A program made the position numbers and the translations under genes. The notes under the pieces are model-generated. The model did not search any database. It was not told where the DNA came from and was given only the letters and a program-made list of their open reading frames with translations. From Sphingopyxis sp. MSC1_008 (lineage in GTDB: Bacteria > Pseudomonadota > Alphaproteobacteria > Sphingomonadales > Sphingomonadaceae), in NCBI RefSeq assembly GCF_023197165.1, contig NZ_JALPRD010000002.1, positions 186,001 through 250,000 of the forward strand: a stretch of DNA of 64,000 bases, read 5' to 3'. Positions 1 through 11,878 of the stretch are shown here, one piece after another (the first letter of the stretch is position 1; each line of letters begins with the position of its first letter).

Positions 1-529
1 TCTGCGCTTCGCTCGCCCCGTCGATGCGCGCCGCCTCGAGCATCTCGTCGGGAATCGACAGGCAATATTGGCGGACGAGGAAGATACCGAAAATGCCCGC
101 GAGCCATGGCACCAGCGCCCCGGCATAGCTGTTGACCAACCCCATCGCCTTCAGCTCGAGGAACAAAGGCAGCATCCCGATCTGCCCCGGCACGACGAGC
201 GCCGCGACGAGCAGGCGGAAGGTCGCGTCGCGCCCCTTGAAGCGCAGCTTGGCGAAGGCATAGCCAGCGGGGATCGTGAAGAGCAGCGCGAGCGCGGTCG
301 CGAGCGTCGAGATCAGCAGGCTGTTGAGCAGAAAACGCCCGATGCCGAAGGTGCCGAACAACATGCGGTAATTGTCGAGGCCGGGATCGCTCGGCAGCAA
401 GGGCGGCGGGAATTGCGACGCCTCGCCGCGCGCCATGAAGCTGACCGACAGCATCCACAGCAGGGGCGCGATGGTCAGCAGCGCAACGAAGGCGGCAAGC
501 AAGGTCACGGTCCAGCGGCGGATGTTCAT
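1..529 (-). CDS. Sugar ABC transporter permease, MalG-type (partial, 3' end cut by window)
   Basis: This is the second inner-membrane permease of a carbohydrate ABC importer. The visible 176 residues start at an ATG (529) that overlaps the stop of the upstream permease (ATGA). The N-terminus carries a hydrophobic segment. A run of further membrane segments follows, then the start of the cytoplasmic EAA loop (EAARIDGASEAQ), which docks on the ATPase. The gene runs off the left edge, so its C-terminus is not seen. The binding protein, the partner permease and the MalK-type ATPase lie in the same transcription unit. The substrate cannot be read from the sequence. Confidence 0.88.
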   Translation of the reverse strand, partial: MNIRRWTVTLLAAFVALLTIAPLLWMLSVSFMARGEASQFPPPLLPSDPGLDNYRMLFGTFGIGRFLLNSLLISTLATALALLFTIPAGYAFAKLRFKGRDATFRLLVAALVVPGQIGMLPLFLELKAMGLVNSYAGALVPWLAGIFGIFLVRQYCLSIPDEMLEAARIDGASEAQ

Positions 530-1452
530 ATCGCGCCGCTCCGATTGGCCAGCCGCAGCTGCACCAACGTCACCGCAAGGATGCAGAGGAAGAGGAGGAA
601 GGCCACCGCCGCGCCCGACCCGAGGTTCCACCATTTGAACCCCTCCTCATACATGAAATAGAGGATGGTGACGGTCGACTGCGCGGGGCCGCCCTGCGTC
701 ATCACATAGGGTTCGGCGAACAGCTGGAACATGCCCGCGACGGTCAGCACCGAGACGAGCAGCACGGTTGGCGCGATCGCGGGCAGGGTGACGTGACGCA
801 ACCGCGTGAACCATCCCGCGCCATCGATCCGCGCCGCCTCGTCGAGTTCGCGCGGCACCGTCTGGAGCGCGGCGAGGAAGATGATCATATTATAGCCGAA
901 GGTCTTCCACCCGACGAAGATCAGGATCGCGGGCAGCGACGCGTGCGGATCGCCCAGCCAGTCGATCGGCGCGATGCCGAACAGCGACAGCAGATAATTG
1001 ACGAGGCCGTAGCGCGTGTGGAGCAGGTAGCGCCACACCACCGCGGTCGCGACGAGCGTCGTCACATAGGGCGCGAACAGCGCGACGCGCCACACCGGCC
1101 GCCATTTCAGCCAGCGCGAATTGACGAGCATCGCCGCGAACAGCGACAGCGCGACGATGAAGGGCACGCCGAAACCGACGAACAGCAAGGTGTTCGTCAC
1201 CGCTTTCCAGAACAGCGGGTTGCCGATCAGCCTTTCGTAATTCGCGAAGCCGACGAAGCGCAAATTGCCGATGTCGGCGAGCGCATAGATGTCGAAATCG
1301 GTGAAGCTCAGGGCCAGCGACGCGATCGCCGGCAGGACGAAAAACAGAATGATTGCGGCGAGCGCGGGCGACGACATCGCCCAACCCGCACGCGCTTCGC
1401 TCGCCCGTCCGGCGGCGCTCGCGCTTTCGTTGGTTCGCCGCTGCGCACTCAC
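526..1452 (-). CDS. Sugar ABC transporter permease, MalF-type
   Basis: A 308-residue inner-membrane permease of the CUT1 carbohydrate importer type. The first membrane segment lies at about residues 28-50, and further segments follow. The EAA loop (ELDEAARIDGAGW, then a TLPAIAPT tail) is near residues 205-230 and is the site where MalK-type ATPases bind. The start overlaps the stop of the binding-protein gene by 4 bp, and its own stop overlaps the next permease, so translation of all three is probably coupled. Length and topology are normal for the family. Confidence 0.9.
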   Translation of the reverse strand: MSAQRRTNESASAAGRASEARAGWAMSSPALAAIILFFVLPAIASLALSFTDFDIYALADIGNLRFVGFANYERLIGNPLFWKAVTNTLLFVGFGVPFIVALSLFAAMLVNSRWLKWRPVWRVALFAPYVTTLVATAVVWRYLLHTRYGLVNYLLSLFGIAPIDWLGDPHASLPAILIFVGWKTFGYNMIIFLAALQTVPRELDEAARIDGAGWFTRLRHVTLPAIAPTVLLVSVLTVAGMFQLFAEPYVMTQGGPAQSTVTILYFMYEEGFKWWNLGSGAAVAFLLFLCILAVTLVQLRLANRSGAI

Positions 1453-2717
1453 AGAGCACGTCCTTTATCGAGCATCCAGCGCCGCTTTTCGAGTAGGCGG
1501 TCGGCGCGGACGTCGATCTCCTTCGCGGCCTCATCGACGCTATACTGGCCGCGGACCATGCGCTCGGCGACGATCTGCATTTCGGTGACGATGCGTTCCC
1601 ACTCGGGCACCTTGGGCAGCGGGGTCGCATGGTCGAGCTGGGTCGCGAATGGGGCGACGATCGGGTCGCCCGCAAGCCCCGCTTTCGCCCAAACCGACCG
1701 CCGCGCGGGGAGGTCGCCGGTGAGCTGCTGGAATTTGAGCTGCGCCGCGGGCGCCATCAGCCGCGACACCAGATCCCACGCCGCGTCGCCATGGTCGTTA
1801 CCAGCGAACACGACGAGGCTCGATCCGCCGGGCGCCGCCGATCCGATGCCGTCGGGGCCGGGGTTCGGCGCCGTCGCCCAACTGCCCTGCAGCGCGGGGG
1901 TGAGGCGGGACTTCAGATCGCCGATCGTCCACGGGCCCGACAGGAAGAGGCTGAAATAGCCCTTGGCAAACTCGTTCCATATATTCGAAATCTGTGCCGA
2001 CGATGCCATCGGCGCCAGCCCCTCGTCGAACAGCGACTTGTAGAACGCAAGTGCGGCCTTGAATTCGGGGTCCGAAAAGGCTCCGCGCGCGCCGTCGTCG
2101 CGCAGCATCCGCGCCCCCGCCGAAAGCGCGAGCGTCGTCAACTGCTCATATTCATTGAGCGGATAGAGCAGCGCATAATTGTTCGTGCCGGCAATCGCCT
2201 TCACCTTGTGCAGCGCGGTCTTCCATCCGGCCCAGTCGGCCGGCGGCGCGTCATATCCGGCGCGCACGAACAGGTCCTTGCGGTAATATTGCAGCCGCGT
2301 GTCGACATACCAGGGGATCGCCCACGCCACCCCGCCGATGCGGTTCGTATCGACCACTGAGGCAAACTGGTCGTCGAGCAGCCCCCGCGCACGATCGGGC
2401 ACCGGCGCGATCGCTCCGATCGCGGCCAGCTCGGCGATCCAGCTGTTGCCGACCTGTCCGACCGTGGGTAGCGATCCGCCCGCAAAGCCGGTGAGCAATT
2501 TCTCGTGCGCCGCAGTCCACGGCAAGGGTTGAACCTCGATCGCGGGCGCATTTGCCGGCCAGCCGATGACCTTCAGCAACTCGGGCAGGCTTGCCGCCTC
2601 ATTGCCCATAGCCCACACGGTCAGCGCACCGTCGCTGCGCGCGCCGCACGCAGCGAGCACCGTGAGCAATGGCAGCGCCGCGAGAGCGCCCGTCATCTGG
2701 CGCCGCGTCACCTCCAT
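1449..2717 (-). CDS. Extracellular sugar-binding lipoprotein (solute-binding protein family 1)
   Basis: Periplasmic substrate-binding component of the ABC importer, about 422 residues. The N-terminus (MEVTRRQMTG, then a hydrophobic stretch ending in LAAC) is a lipoprotein signal with the lipobox Cys near residue 24, so the mature protein is probably anchored to a membrane. The body has family-1 binding-protein features such as LFLSGPWTIGD and APGGSSLVVF. I chose the ATG at 2717; an in-frame GTG at 2732 would add five residues. Neither has a strong Shine-Dalgarno. It starts right after lacI and overlaps the permease gene downstream. The sugar is unknown. Confidence 0.86.
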   Translation of the reverse strand: MEVTRRQMTGALAALPLLTVLAACGARSDGALTVWAMGNEAASLPELLKVIGWPANAPAIEVQPLPWTAAHEKLLTGFAGGSLPTVGQVGNSWIAELAAIGAIAPVPDRARGLLDDQFASVVDTNRIGGVAWAIPWYVDTRLQYYRKDLFVRAGYDAPPADWAGWKTALHKVKAIAGTNNYALLYPLNEYEQLTTLALSAGARMLRDDGARGAFSDPEFKAALAFYKSLFDEGLAPMASSAQISNIWNEFAKGYFSLFLSGPWTIGDLKSRLTPALQGSWATAPNPGPDGIGSAAPGGSSLVVFAGNDHGDAAWDLVSRLMAPAAQLKFQQLTGDLPARRSVWAKAGLAGDPIVAPFATQLDHATPLPKVPEWERIVTEMQIVAERMVRGQYSVDEAAKEIDVRADRLLEKRRWMLDKGRAL

Positions 2718-2733
2718 CGGGCGCCCACGCACG

Positions 2734-3753
2734 TCATGGCTGCGCCGTCATCGCCTGCGCCGCCATCGCGGTTGTCCCGCGCGCGATCAGCGCCGGGGTC
2801 AGGATTGTCGCGCTTGCGCTGCCCAGCGTCTCGCCGCGCAATATGCGCAGCAGCATCATCATCGCGGTCGACCCCAGCCGGTCGATATGGACCTGCATCG
2901 TCGACAGCGACGGATTGAGGTGCCGCGCGAGCGGGATATCGTCGAAACCCGCGACCATGACGTCGCCGGGCACCGACTTGCCCGCCTCGGCCAGCCCCGC
3001 GATCAATCCAACCGCCATCTGGTCGTTCGCGGCGAACACCGCATCGGCCGGCAATTGCCCCTGCAGGAGCAGCCCGGCCGCCTTAAGCCCGCTCTCTTCC
3101 GAAAAATCGCCCGGAAGGATCGCCGGATTCCGCACGCCCCCGATCTTCGCCATCGCATCGACAAAACCGCGCTGGCGGTCGCGCGCGTCGCGGTTGTGCT
3201 TGGGCCCCGCGATATGGACCACGTGGCGCGCGCCGCGCGCGAGCAGCGCTTCGGTCATTGCATAGGCGCCGCGATAATTGTCGACCGCCACAAAGGGCAG
3301 GTCGAGCGAGCCCGCGTCGTAATTGAGCAGCACCGTCGGCAGCGCGGGGTCGAGATAATCCGACAGCAGTTCGGGCTTCAAATCGGGCGGCATCACGAGC
3401 AGCCCGTCGACGCGCCCGCGCATTGCCGCGATCGCGGCGGCGGTCTCGTGCGTGCTGCCGTGCATGTTGCCGAGAAGCAAGTGCATGCCCGATTCATGCG
3501 CCACCAGGTCGATACCGCGGATGATTTCGGAGAAGAATTCGCCGAACAGGTCGGGCAGGATGACGCCGACGGTGTCGGTCTTGCGCCGCGTCAGGCTGCG
3601 CGCGCCGCTGTGCGGGACGAAGTTCAGTTTTTTGACCGCCGCCATCACCGCTGCCTTTGTCGGTGCGGTCACATTGCCGAGCCCGTTGATCGCCCGCGAT
3701 GCCGTCGCCACCGAAACCCCCGCTTCGCGGGCGACGTCCCTCAATGTAGCCAT
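2734..3753 (-). CDS. LacI-family transcriptional regulator
   Basis: A 339-residue LacI/GalR-type repressor that probably controls this sugar-uptake locus. The N-terminal helix-turn-helix and hinge (TLRDVAREAGVSVATASRAI; then RRKTDTVGVILPD) are intact. A periplasmic-binding-like effector domain follows (GRVDGLLVMPPD, AANDQMAVG, VAGFDDIPLARHLNPSLST). I use the ATG at 3753, which has a purine-rich GAGGGAAAGGGG just upstream; the open frame extends to 3840 but that part is not LacI-like. A palindrome at 3840-3855 lies in its own upstream region, which suggests autoregulation. The effector sugar cannot be inferred. Confidence 0.92.
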   Translation of the reverse strand: MATLRDVAREAGVSVATASRAINGLGNVTAPTKAAVMAAVKKLNFVPHSGARSLTRRKTDTVGVILPDLFGEFFSEIIRGIDLVAHESGMHLLLGNMHGSTHETAAAIAAMRGRVDGLLVMPPDLKPELLSDYLDPALPTVLLNYDAGSLDLPFVAVDNYRGAYAMTEALLARGARHVVHIAGPKHNRDARDRQRGFVDAMAKIGGVRNPAILPGDFSEESGLKAAGLLLQGQLPADAVFAANDQMAVGLIAGLAEAGKSVPGDVMVAGFDDIPLARHLNPSLSTMQVHIDRLGSTAMMMLLRILRGETLGSASATILTPALIARGTTAMAAQAMTAQP

Positions 3754-3839
3754 GCCGTCGGGCCCCTTTCCCTCAAATGGCGCCAAGCCGCTGTTGCGAC
3801 TCCGTATTTTTATCCTTGCCGGGCGCGGAAACGTTAACA

Positions 3840-3855
3840 ACGTAACCGGTTACAC
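3840..3855. promoter_or_regulatory. Putative LacI-family operator upstream of lacI
   Basis: The core GTAACCGGTTAC is a perfect 12-bp palindrome with the central CG step typical of LacI-family operators. It is about 90 bp upstream of the lacI start. It shares its core with the sites upstream of the MFS gene (6402-6417 and 6507-6522). A second short palindromic stretch (GTTAAC) lies just beside it at about 3833-3838. Binding is inferred from the pattern and position. Confidence 0.68.
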
Positions 3856-3870
3856 GGGCGAAATGCAAGA

Positions 3871-4953
<1,083 letters not shown>

Positions 4954-4974
4954 GACCCCCTCGTTCCTAACGCC

Positions 4975-6339
4975 TCAGTGAACGGTCACGCCCGCGCTCG
5001 CCTGCCGCGCCGGAGCCCGTCCGGCGGCGATGGCGAAGACGCAGAGCGCGACATAACAGGCGGCGGGCAGGATCAGTGCGGCGGTATAGCCGACCTCGCC
5101 CGACAGCAGCCCGATGAAATAGGGGATCACCGCCCCGCCGACGATCGCCGTGCAGAGCAGTCCCGACGTCGCTTCGGCGCGCGCGGTCGAGCGTTCGAGC
5201 GTCAGGGTGAAGATCACCGGGAACATGATCGAATTGAAAAGGCCGATCGACAGCGCGACGAAGCCCGCGGTCACGCCGCCGACAAGGACGATATAGAGGC
5301 AGAGCAGCGCGGCGATGGCGGTGAACGCCACGAGCATCTTCGATGCCGAGAAGCGCGCAAGCAGCACCGATCCGATCGCGCGGCCGACCATCGCGCCGCC
5401 CCAGTAAAGCGCGACGGCCTTGCCGGCCTCCTGCAACGAAACGCCCGGAACGCCGTCATTGCCCATGATCCACCCGAACGTGCCGAAGGCGGCGTCCGAC
5501 TGCCCCCAAATCGCATCGCTGTTGAGGAACAGCGCCATCTGCGTGCCGATCGCGACCTCGGCGCCGACATAGAGGAAGATCGCGAGCCCGCCGAGCAGCG
5601 TCCAGCGCGACGAAAAAGCCTCGCGGATCAGTTCGCCCATTCCCGCGTGGCTGCCGATCGGTGCGGGAGGCACCGCCTCGTTCACGATCCGCCGGCTGAC
5701 CCAGAAGAACAGCAGTAGCGCGATGATCAGGCCGCAAATCCAGAAATAGGCCGAATCGATCCCGGCGAGCGCCTGCGCGCGCACCGCTTCGGTCACCACC
5801 ATGCCCTCCTTGACCTCGACGCCTTCGAGGAAGAGGTGCGCGCCGATCAGCGGGCCGAGGAAGGTGCCGAAGCTGTTGAACGTCTGGCTGAAGGTCAGCC
5901 TGAAATGGCTGCGTTTCGGATCGCCCAGCGCCGCCGCGAGCGGGTTCGCCGCGACCTGCAGGATGGTGATGCCGCTCGCGAGGATGAAAAGTCCTGCGAG
6001 GACGAGCGGATAAATCGCGAGGTTCGCCGCCGCGAGCATGACGAGGCAGCCGACGACCATCGTCGACAGCGCGGTCAGGATCGACGGCACCGAATGGAAG
6101 CGCGCGATCAGCGCGGCGGCGGGGAAGGACATCAGGCCATAGGCGATGAAGAAGGCCGAAGCCGACAATTGCGCCTCGGCGTCGCTCAGCGTGAAGATGC
6201 CCTTCACCGCGGCGACGAGCGGATCGATCAGTGAGGTGATGAAGCCCCAGGCGAAGAAGAGCACGGTCACCGCGGCAAAGGCCGCCATGGCATTCGAGCG
6301 ACCGCCGCCGTGGGTGGTCGCCTGGCTGGGCACGTTCAT
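4975..6339 (-). CDS. Sugar MFS transporter, FucP/GluP (FHS) type
   Basis: A 454-residue inner-membrane sugar:proton symporter candidate with about twelve membrane segments. The N-terminal half has the family pattern FFAWGFITSLIDPLV, then QLSASAFFIAYGLMSFPAA and LQVAANPL. The conserved second-half pattern ALYWGGAMVGRAIGS and FNSIMFPVIFTL are also present. This is typical of the fucose/glucose-galactose transporter group. It heads the sugar locus, with operator-like palindromes in its upstream region. Having both a symporter and an ABC importer under one regulator suggests a mono- and oligosaccharide pair, but that is inference. Confidence 0.88.
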   Translation of the reverse strand: MNVPSQATTHGGGRSNAMAAFAAVTVLFFAWGFITSLIDPLVAAVKGIFTLSDAEAQLSASAFFIAYGLMSFPAAALIARFHSVPSILTALSTMVVGCLVMLAAANLAIYPLVLAGLFILASGITILQVAANPLAAALGDPKRSHFRLTFSQTFNSFGTFLGPLIGAHLFLEGVEVKEGMVVTEAVRAQALAGIDSAYFWICGLIIALLLFFWVSRRIVNEAVPPAPIGSHAGMGELIREAFSSRWTLLGGLAIFLYVGAEVAIGTQMALFLNSDAIWGQSDAAFGTFGWIMGNDGVPGVSLQEAGKAVALYWGGAMVGRAIGSVLLARFSASKMLVAFTAIAALLCLYIVLVGGVTAGFVALSIGLFNSIMFPVIFTLTLERSTARAEATSGLLCTAIVGGAVIPYFIGLLSGEVGYTAALILPAACYVALCVFAIAAGRAPARQASAGVTVH

Positions 6340-6385
6340 CCGGAATATCCTCTTCGCCGAAACTATGTTATGCGCAGCGGTCTAA

Positions 6386-8056
<1,671 letters not shown>

Positions 8057-8060
8057 TCTG

Positions 8061-8150
8061 CCCCGTCGTCATTGCGAACGCAGCGAACAATCCTGGGCGG
8101 ATAAGGCCGCACAGGATGGCTTCGTCGCTTCGCTCCTCGCGATGACGGGG
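8061..8150. repeat. REP-like inverted repeat (type 'CGTCATTGCGA')
   Basis: The left arm begins CCCCGTCGTCATTGCGA and the right arm ends TCGCGATGACGGGG, so the ends can pair across about 60 bases. It contains the repeated string CAGGATGG/AATCCTG. It fills the gap between guaB and the RsmB-type gene. Half of a similar unit (TCGTCATTGCGAAT) also appears at about 17248-17260. Confidence 0.7.
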
Positions 8151-8166
8151 AAGAAAGGTTGAACTT

Positions 8167-9357
8167 ATGACCCCGGCTGCGCGCGTCCAGACCGCTATCG
8201 AAATCCTCGATGCCATCGCCACCTCCGCGCGGGACGGCGGGGCACCGGCCGACACGATCTTTGCCGAGGCGATGCGCGCGCGCCGTTATGCGGGGTCGAA
8301 GGATCGCCGAGCGATCCGCAACCATGTCTATGATGCGATCCGCGGCGTGCGGTCGGTGCCGGTCTCGGGCCGCGCCGCGATGCTGGCGCTCGCCGATGCC
8401 GACCCCGAACTCGCCGCGCTGTTCGACGGCGCGTCCTATGGCCCGGCAGCGATTTCGGCCGACGAACCGCGTGCCGAAACCGGGATCGCCACGACCGCCC
8501 TCATGAAACTCTTCGACCCGCTCGTCGGCAAGGCGGAACGCGAGGCAATGCTGGCGCGCGCGCCGCTCGATTTGCGCGCCAACCGCCTGCGCTCGAGCCG
8601 TGACGAACTCGCGCTGATCTTTCCCGACGGCGAAGCGATCGCCGGCCTTGCCGACGGCTGGCGCCTGCCCGGTGAAACGGCGGCGGTCCAGCACAGCTCC
8701 TACGCCGAGGGGCAGTTCGAGGTGCAGGACGCCGCAAGCCAATATGCCGCCGCCGCGCTCGACGCCGAAGCGGGGCAGGTGGTCATCGATCTGTGCGCCG
8801 GCGCTGGCGGCAAGACGCTCGCGATCGCTTCGGCGACCAATGACGAAGCCGCGATCCTTGCTTGCGACACCAACCGCGCTCGGCTTCAGCAATTGCCGCC
8901 GCGCGCGCACCGCGCCGGGGCAACCGCGATCGAAACTTTGCTGCTCAATCCTGGGCAGGAACGCGCGATGCTCGCCGACCGGATGGGCAAGGCCGATCGC
9001 GTCATGGTCGACGCGCCCTGTTCGGGCAGCGGCACCTGGCGTCGCAGCCCCGAACTGCGCTGGCGCTCGACCCCCGTGCGGCTCGACCGTCATATTGCCG
9101 AGCAGGCGAAGCTGATGGACATCGGTGCCGATCTTGTGGCGCCCGGCGGCAAACTTCTCTATGCTGTCTGCTCGATCATCACGCGCGAGGGGCGGGCACA
9201 GGTGGACGATTTTCTGAACCGGCATCCCGGCTGGACGGCCGACGACGGCTATCTTCCGGAAGGCGTTGGACGCGCTGCGGGCAGCGGTTTTCTGCTCACG
9301 CCCGGCCGTGACGGCAGCGACGGATTTTTTCTCGCGCGACTGACGGCGCCATGTTAG
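8167..9357 (+). CDS. RsmB/NOP2-family SAM-dependent RNA (cytosine-5) methyltransferase
   Basis: A 396-residue enzyme expected to methylate a cytosine of 16S rRNA. The first 150 residues resemble the NusB-like helical domain of RsmB. The methyltransferase core follows: SAM-binding motif I (DLCAGAGGKT) at about residue 210, motif IV DAPCSGSGTWRR at about 284, and motif VI YAVCSI at about 338. The two Cys are the catalytic and release cysteines of the RsmB/NOP family. It follows guaB after a REP-like repeat. Orthology to RsmB itself, rather than a related paralogue, is not certain. Confidence 0.9.
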   Translation: MTPAARVQTAIEILDAIATSARDGGAPADTIFAEAMRARRYAGSKDRRAIRNHVYDAIRGVRSVPVSGRAAMLALADADPELAALFDGASYGPAAISADEPRAETGIATTALMKLFDPLVGKAEREAMLARAPLDLRANRLRSSRDELALIFPDGEAIAGLADGWRLPGETAAVQHSSYAEGQFEVQDAASQYAAAALDAEAGQVVIDLCAGAGGKTLAIASATNDEAAILACDTNRARLQQLPPRAHRAGATAIETLLLNPGQERAMLADRMGKADRVMVDAPCSGSGTWRRSPELRWRSTPVRLDRHIAEQAKLMDIGADLVAPGGKLLYAVCSIITREGRAQVDDFLNRHPGWTADDGYLPEGVGRAAGSGFLLTPGRDGSDGFFLARLTAPC

Positions 9358-9389
9358 CATCGCCTGCAATGAAGCGATGGGAGAATGCG

Positions 9390-9920
9390 ATGCGCGTCGG
9401 CTTTTTGGCTCTAACTGCGGGTGTGATCCTCGCCAGCCTGCCCACGGCGTCCGATGCGCAGCGCGCCGACAACGACATTTTCCCGCGCTCGATCGCGCTC
9501 CAGCACGACGGGCAAAAGGCGCAGGACGCCGGCGATCTTGACGCCGCCATCGGTTTTTATGAATCGGCGCTCGCCGCCGATCCGCGCAATCGTTCGGCGA
9601 TCATCGCGCTGGCGCAGGTCGCGCGCGCGCAGGGGCTGCCGGGCAAGGCGATCGGCCTCTATCGCGAGGCGCTGGTCCTCGAACCCAATGATATCGTCGC
9701 GCTGACCGGGCAGGGCGAAGCACTCGTCGACAAGGGCGCACTCGAACTCGCACGCGAGAAACTGGTCGAAGCGCAGCGCGTGTGCGGCGAGAAATGCCCG
9801 CAGGTCGCGGCGCTGGAAAAGACGATCGCGTCGAGCGCATCGAAGCGCGTCGTTGCCGCCGAAGTGCTCGTGCCGAAGCCTGTCGTCGCGACCGTCGGGA
9901 CGACCAGCAACAAGAATTGA
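9390..9920 (+). CDS. Exported tetratricopeptide-repeat protein
   Basis: A 176-residue protein with an N-terminal signal peptide (MRVGFLALTAGVILAS, cleavage near SDA-QR), so it is probably periplasmic. The remainder contains about three TPR-like helix pairs (for example DAGDLDAAIGFYESALAADPRN, then GLPGKAIGLYREALVLEPND). The ATG at 9390 is preferred because it has GGGAG seven bases upstream and begins the signal peptide; an upstream in-frame ATG at 9351 would overlap the methyltransferase. Such proteins are scaffolds; no specific partner can be named. Confidence 0.8.
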   Translation: MRVGFLALTAGVILASLPTASDAQRADNDIFPRSIALQHDGQKAQDAGDLDAAIGFYESALAADPRNRSAIIALAQVARAQGLPGKAIGLYREALVLEPNDIVALTGQGEALVDKGALELAREKLVEAQRVCGEKCPQVAALEKTIASSASKRVVAAEVLVPKPVVATVGTTSNKN

Positions 9921-9942
9921 CCGCCGGCATTGGAAATATAAT

Positions 9943-10019
9943 CGTCGCCCCCGCGAAGGCGGGGGCCGCAATCGGCCTTGCACAAGTTTCCAGCGGCCCC
10001 TGCCTTCGCAGGGGCGACG
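9943..10019. repeat. REP-like inverted repeat (type 'CGTCGCCCCCGCGAAGGCGGGGGC')
   Basis: Two arms, CGTCGCCCCCGCGAAGGCGG at the left and its near complement ending GCAGGGGCGACG at the right, are separated by about 23 bases. Each arm is itself a small hairpin around CGAAGG/CTTCGC. It lies between the convergent TPR and rsmA genes, where it may act in transcription termination. The same type recurs at 17267-17357 and, with variation, at 41234-41304. Confidence 0.75.
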
Positions 10020-10021
10020 TT

Positions 10022-10858
10022 TTAGCCTAGTGCGCGCGCCAGTTCGACCCATTCGGCCACACTGACCGTCTCCGCGCGCCGCGTGGGATCGATTCCTAGC
10101 GCTTCGGCTGTGGCAACCGCATTTTCGACGCCCTTCAGGCTTTGCCGCAGCATCTTGCGCCGCTGGCCGAATCCCTTTTCGGTGAGTTTCGACAGCAATT
10201 TCGGGTTTACACCGTCAGGCTGCTCGGCGGGCGTCACATGGACGATCGCCGACATCACCTTCGGCGGCGGGGTGAAGGCCGACCGGTGGACTTTCATCGC
10301 GATCTTCGCGGTCGAGCGCCACTGCGCGAGCACCGCCAGCCGCCCATAGGCGTCGGCCCCGACCGGCGCGACGATGCGCTCGGCGACCTCAAGCTGGAAC
10401 ATCAGGGTCAACGACTGCCAGCGCGGCGGCCAGGCTGCGGGCTCCAGCCAGCGCGTGAACAGCGCGGTGCCGACATTATACGGCAGGTTGGCGACGATAT
10501 GATAGGGCGCACCGCCGGTCAACGCGTCGACATCGACCGCCATCGCGTCGTCCGCGATCACCGTCAGCTGCCCCGGAAAGGCTTCGCCGAGCTCGGCGAG
10601 CAAAGGCAGGCAGCGGTCATCGCGTTCGACCGCGATCACCTTCGCGCCCGCGCGCAGCAGCGCGCGCGTCAGCCCGCCGGGACCGGGGCCGACCTCGAAC
10701 ACCGTGGCGCCGTGCAGATCGCCCGGGATCGCGGCGATGCGATCGAGCAATTGTTCGTCGAACAGGAAATTCTGGCCCAGCGCCTTGCTTGCCTGCAGGC
10801 CGTGGGTGCGCACCGTTTCGCGAAGCGGCGGTAACGAGACCTGCGGTTCGATCGTCAC
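10022..10858 (-). CDS. rsmA: 16S rRNA (adenine1518/1519-N6)-dimethyltransferase
   Basis: Dimethylates two adjacent adenines in the 3' hairpin of 16S rRNA during late 30S assembly. It has 278 residues, normal for RsmA/KsgA. The entry motif ALGQNFLFD is near residue 26, the SAM-binding motif [11 protein letters not shown] near 54, and the catalytic NLPYNVGT near 124. A C-terminal helical domain with [11 protein letters not shown] follows. The gene overlaps pdxA by 4 bp (ATGA), as the last gene of the lptD-surA-pdxA-rsmA set known from many proteobacteria. Confidence 0.97.
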   Translation of the reverse strand: MTIEPQVSLPPLRETVRTHGLQASKALGQNFLFDEQLLDRIAAIPGDLHGATVFEVGPGPGGLTRALLRAGAKVIAVERDDRCLPLLAELGEAFPGQLTVIADDAMAVDVDALTGGAPYHIVANLPYNVGTALFTRWLEPAAWPPRWQSLTLMFQLEVAERIVAPVGADAYGRLAVLAQWRSTAKIAMKVHRSAFTPPPKVMSAIVHVTPAEQPDGVNPKLLSKLTEKGFGQRRKMLRQSLKGVENAVATAEALGIDPTRRAETVSVAEWVELARALG

Positions 10859-11874
10859 TTGGCCGGCGCGTAGCTGCGCTCGCGCGCGGCCGCGAGCTTG
10901 GCGGCCATCGCGATTGCCGCGATCGTCGGACCGGGATCGGCGGTGCGCGTACCCGCGATATCGAACGCCGTGCCATGGTCGGGCGAGGTGCGAATGATCG
11001 GCAGTCCGAGCGTCAGATTGACGCCGTCGTGGAAATGCAGCGCCTTGAATGGGGTCAGCGCCTGGTCGTGATAAGGGCAGAGCAGCGCGTCATAGTTCGC
11101 GCGAATGGCGGGCGCGAACAGCCCGTCGGCGGCGAGCGGGCCGTCGACGATGATCCCTTCTTCGGCGAGCTGCGCGACCGCGGGCGCCATGATGCGCTCT
11201 TCTTCGCTGCCCAATTGCCCGCTCTCGCCCGCATGCGGGTTGAGCCCTGCGAGCGCGATGCGCGGCGCGTCGATTCCGAAATCGCGGCGCAGCCCGCGCG
11301 CGACGATCCGCGCCTTGGCGACGATCAACTCGACGGTCAGCCGGTCGGGGACTTCGGACAGCGGGATATGCACCGTCAGCGGCACGACGCGCAGGCTTGG
11401 CCCGGCCAGCATCATCACGGCATTGGTCGCGGTGACGCCGCAGCGTTCGGCGATGAATTCGGTCTGTCCGGGGTGCGTATAGCCGATGCCGTGGAGGGCA
11501 TATTTGGAGACCGAACCCGTGACGAGCGCCGAACTCGCCTGATTGCGGGTCAGCCCGATTCCCGTCTCGAGCGCATGGAGCGCGCAGGTCGCTCCCGCCG
11601 GGGTCGGTACGCCGGGGGTCAGCGGGCCGCTGTCCTCCAGGTGCCAGACGGGCAGGGCATCGCCAAAGGCCCGCACCACCTCGTCCATGTCGCCGACGCG
11701 CGCGACCGGGCCGTCCCAGACGGCGGCGATCGCCGCCGCATCGCCGATGGCGACAAAGGGGGGCAGGTTGTTTTCGCGGCGCGCGGCCCATGCGCGGGCC
11801 GCAACTTCGGGGCCGACGCCGGCCGGGTCACCCATGGTAACCGCGATCGGCTGTCGATTGCTGTAGTCAGGCAT
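10855..11874 (-). CDS. pdxA: 4-hydroxythreonine-4-phosphate dehydrogenase
   Basis: Catalyses the NAD-dependent oxidation step of the DXP-dependent pyridoxal phosphate pathway in the cytosol. It has 339 residues with the family start [13 protein letters not shown]. The phosphate/metal region [11 protein letters not shown] is near residue 140, and the metal-binding His motif [14 protein letters not shown] with [20 protein letters not shown] is near 265-300. It starts five bases from the stop of the surA-like gene and overlaps rsmA, so the genes are probably cotranscribed. Confidence 0.97.
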   Translation of the reverse strand: MPDYSNRQPIAVTMGDPAGVGPEVAARAWAARRENNLPPFVAIGDAAAIAAVWDGPVARVGDMDEVVRAFGDALPVWHLEDSGPLTPGVPTPAGATCALHALETGIGLTRNQASSALVTGSVSKYALHGIGYTHPGQTEFIAERCGVTATNAVMMLAGPSLRVVPLTVHIPLSEVPDRLTVELIVAKARIVARGLRRDFGIDAPRIALAGLNPHAGESGQLGSEEERIMAPAVAQLAEEGIIVDGPLAADGLFAPAIRANYDALLCPYHDQALTPFKALHFHDGVNLTLGLPIIRTSPDHGTAFDIAGTRTADPGPTIAAIAMAAKLAAARERSYAPAK

Positions 11875-11878
11875 AGGG

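Noticed and set aside
8061-8150. Considered as a CRISPR-like or riboswitch structure next to guaB
   Set aside because: It lies after the guaB stop, holds one inverted repeat pair and no direct-repeat/spacer pattern, and matches the scattered REP-like layout.
9351-9389. Upstream start for the TPR protein
   Set aside because: It would put 13 charged residues before the signal peptide and lacks a ribosome site, whereas 9390 has GGGAG at good spacing.
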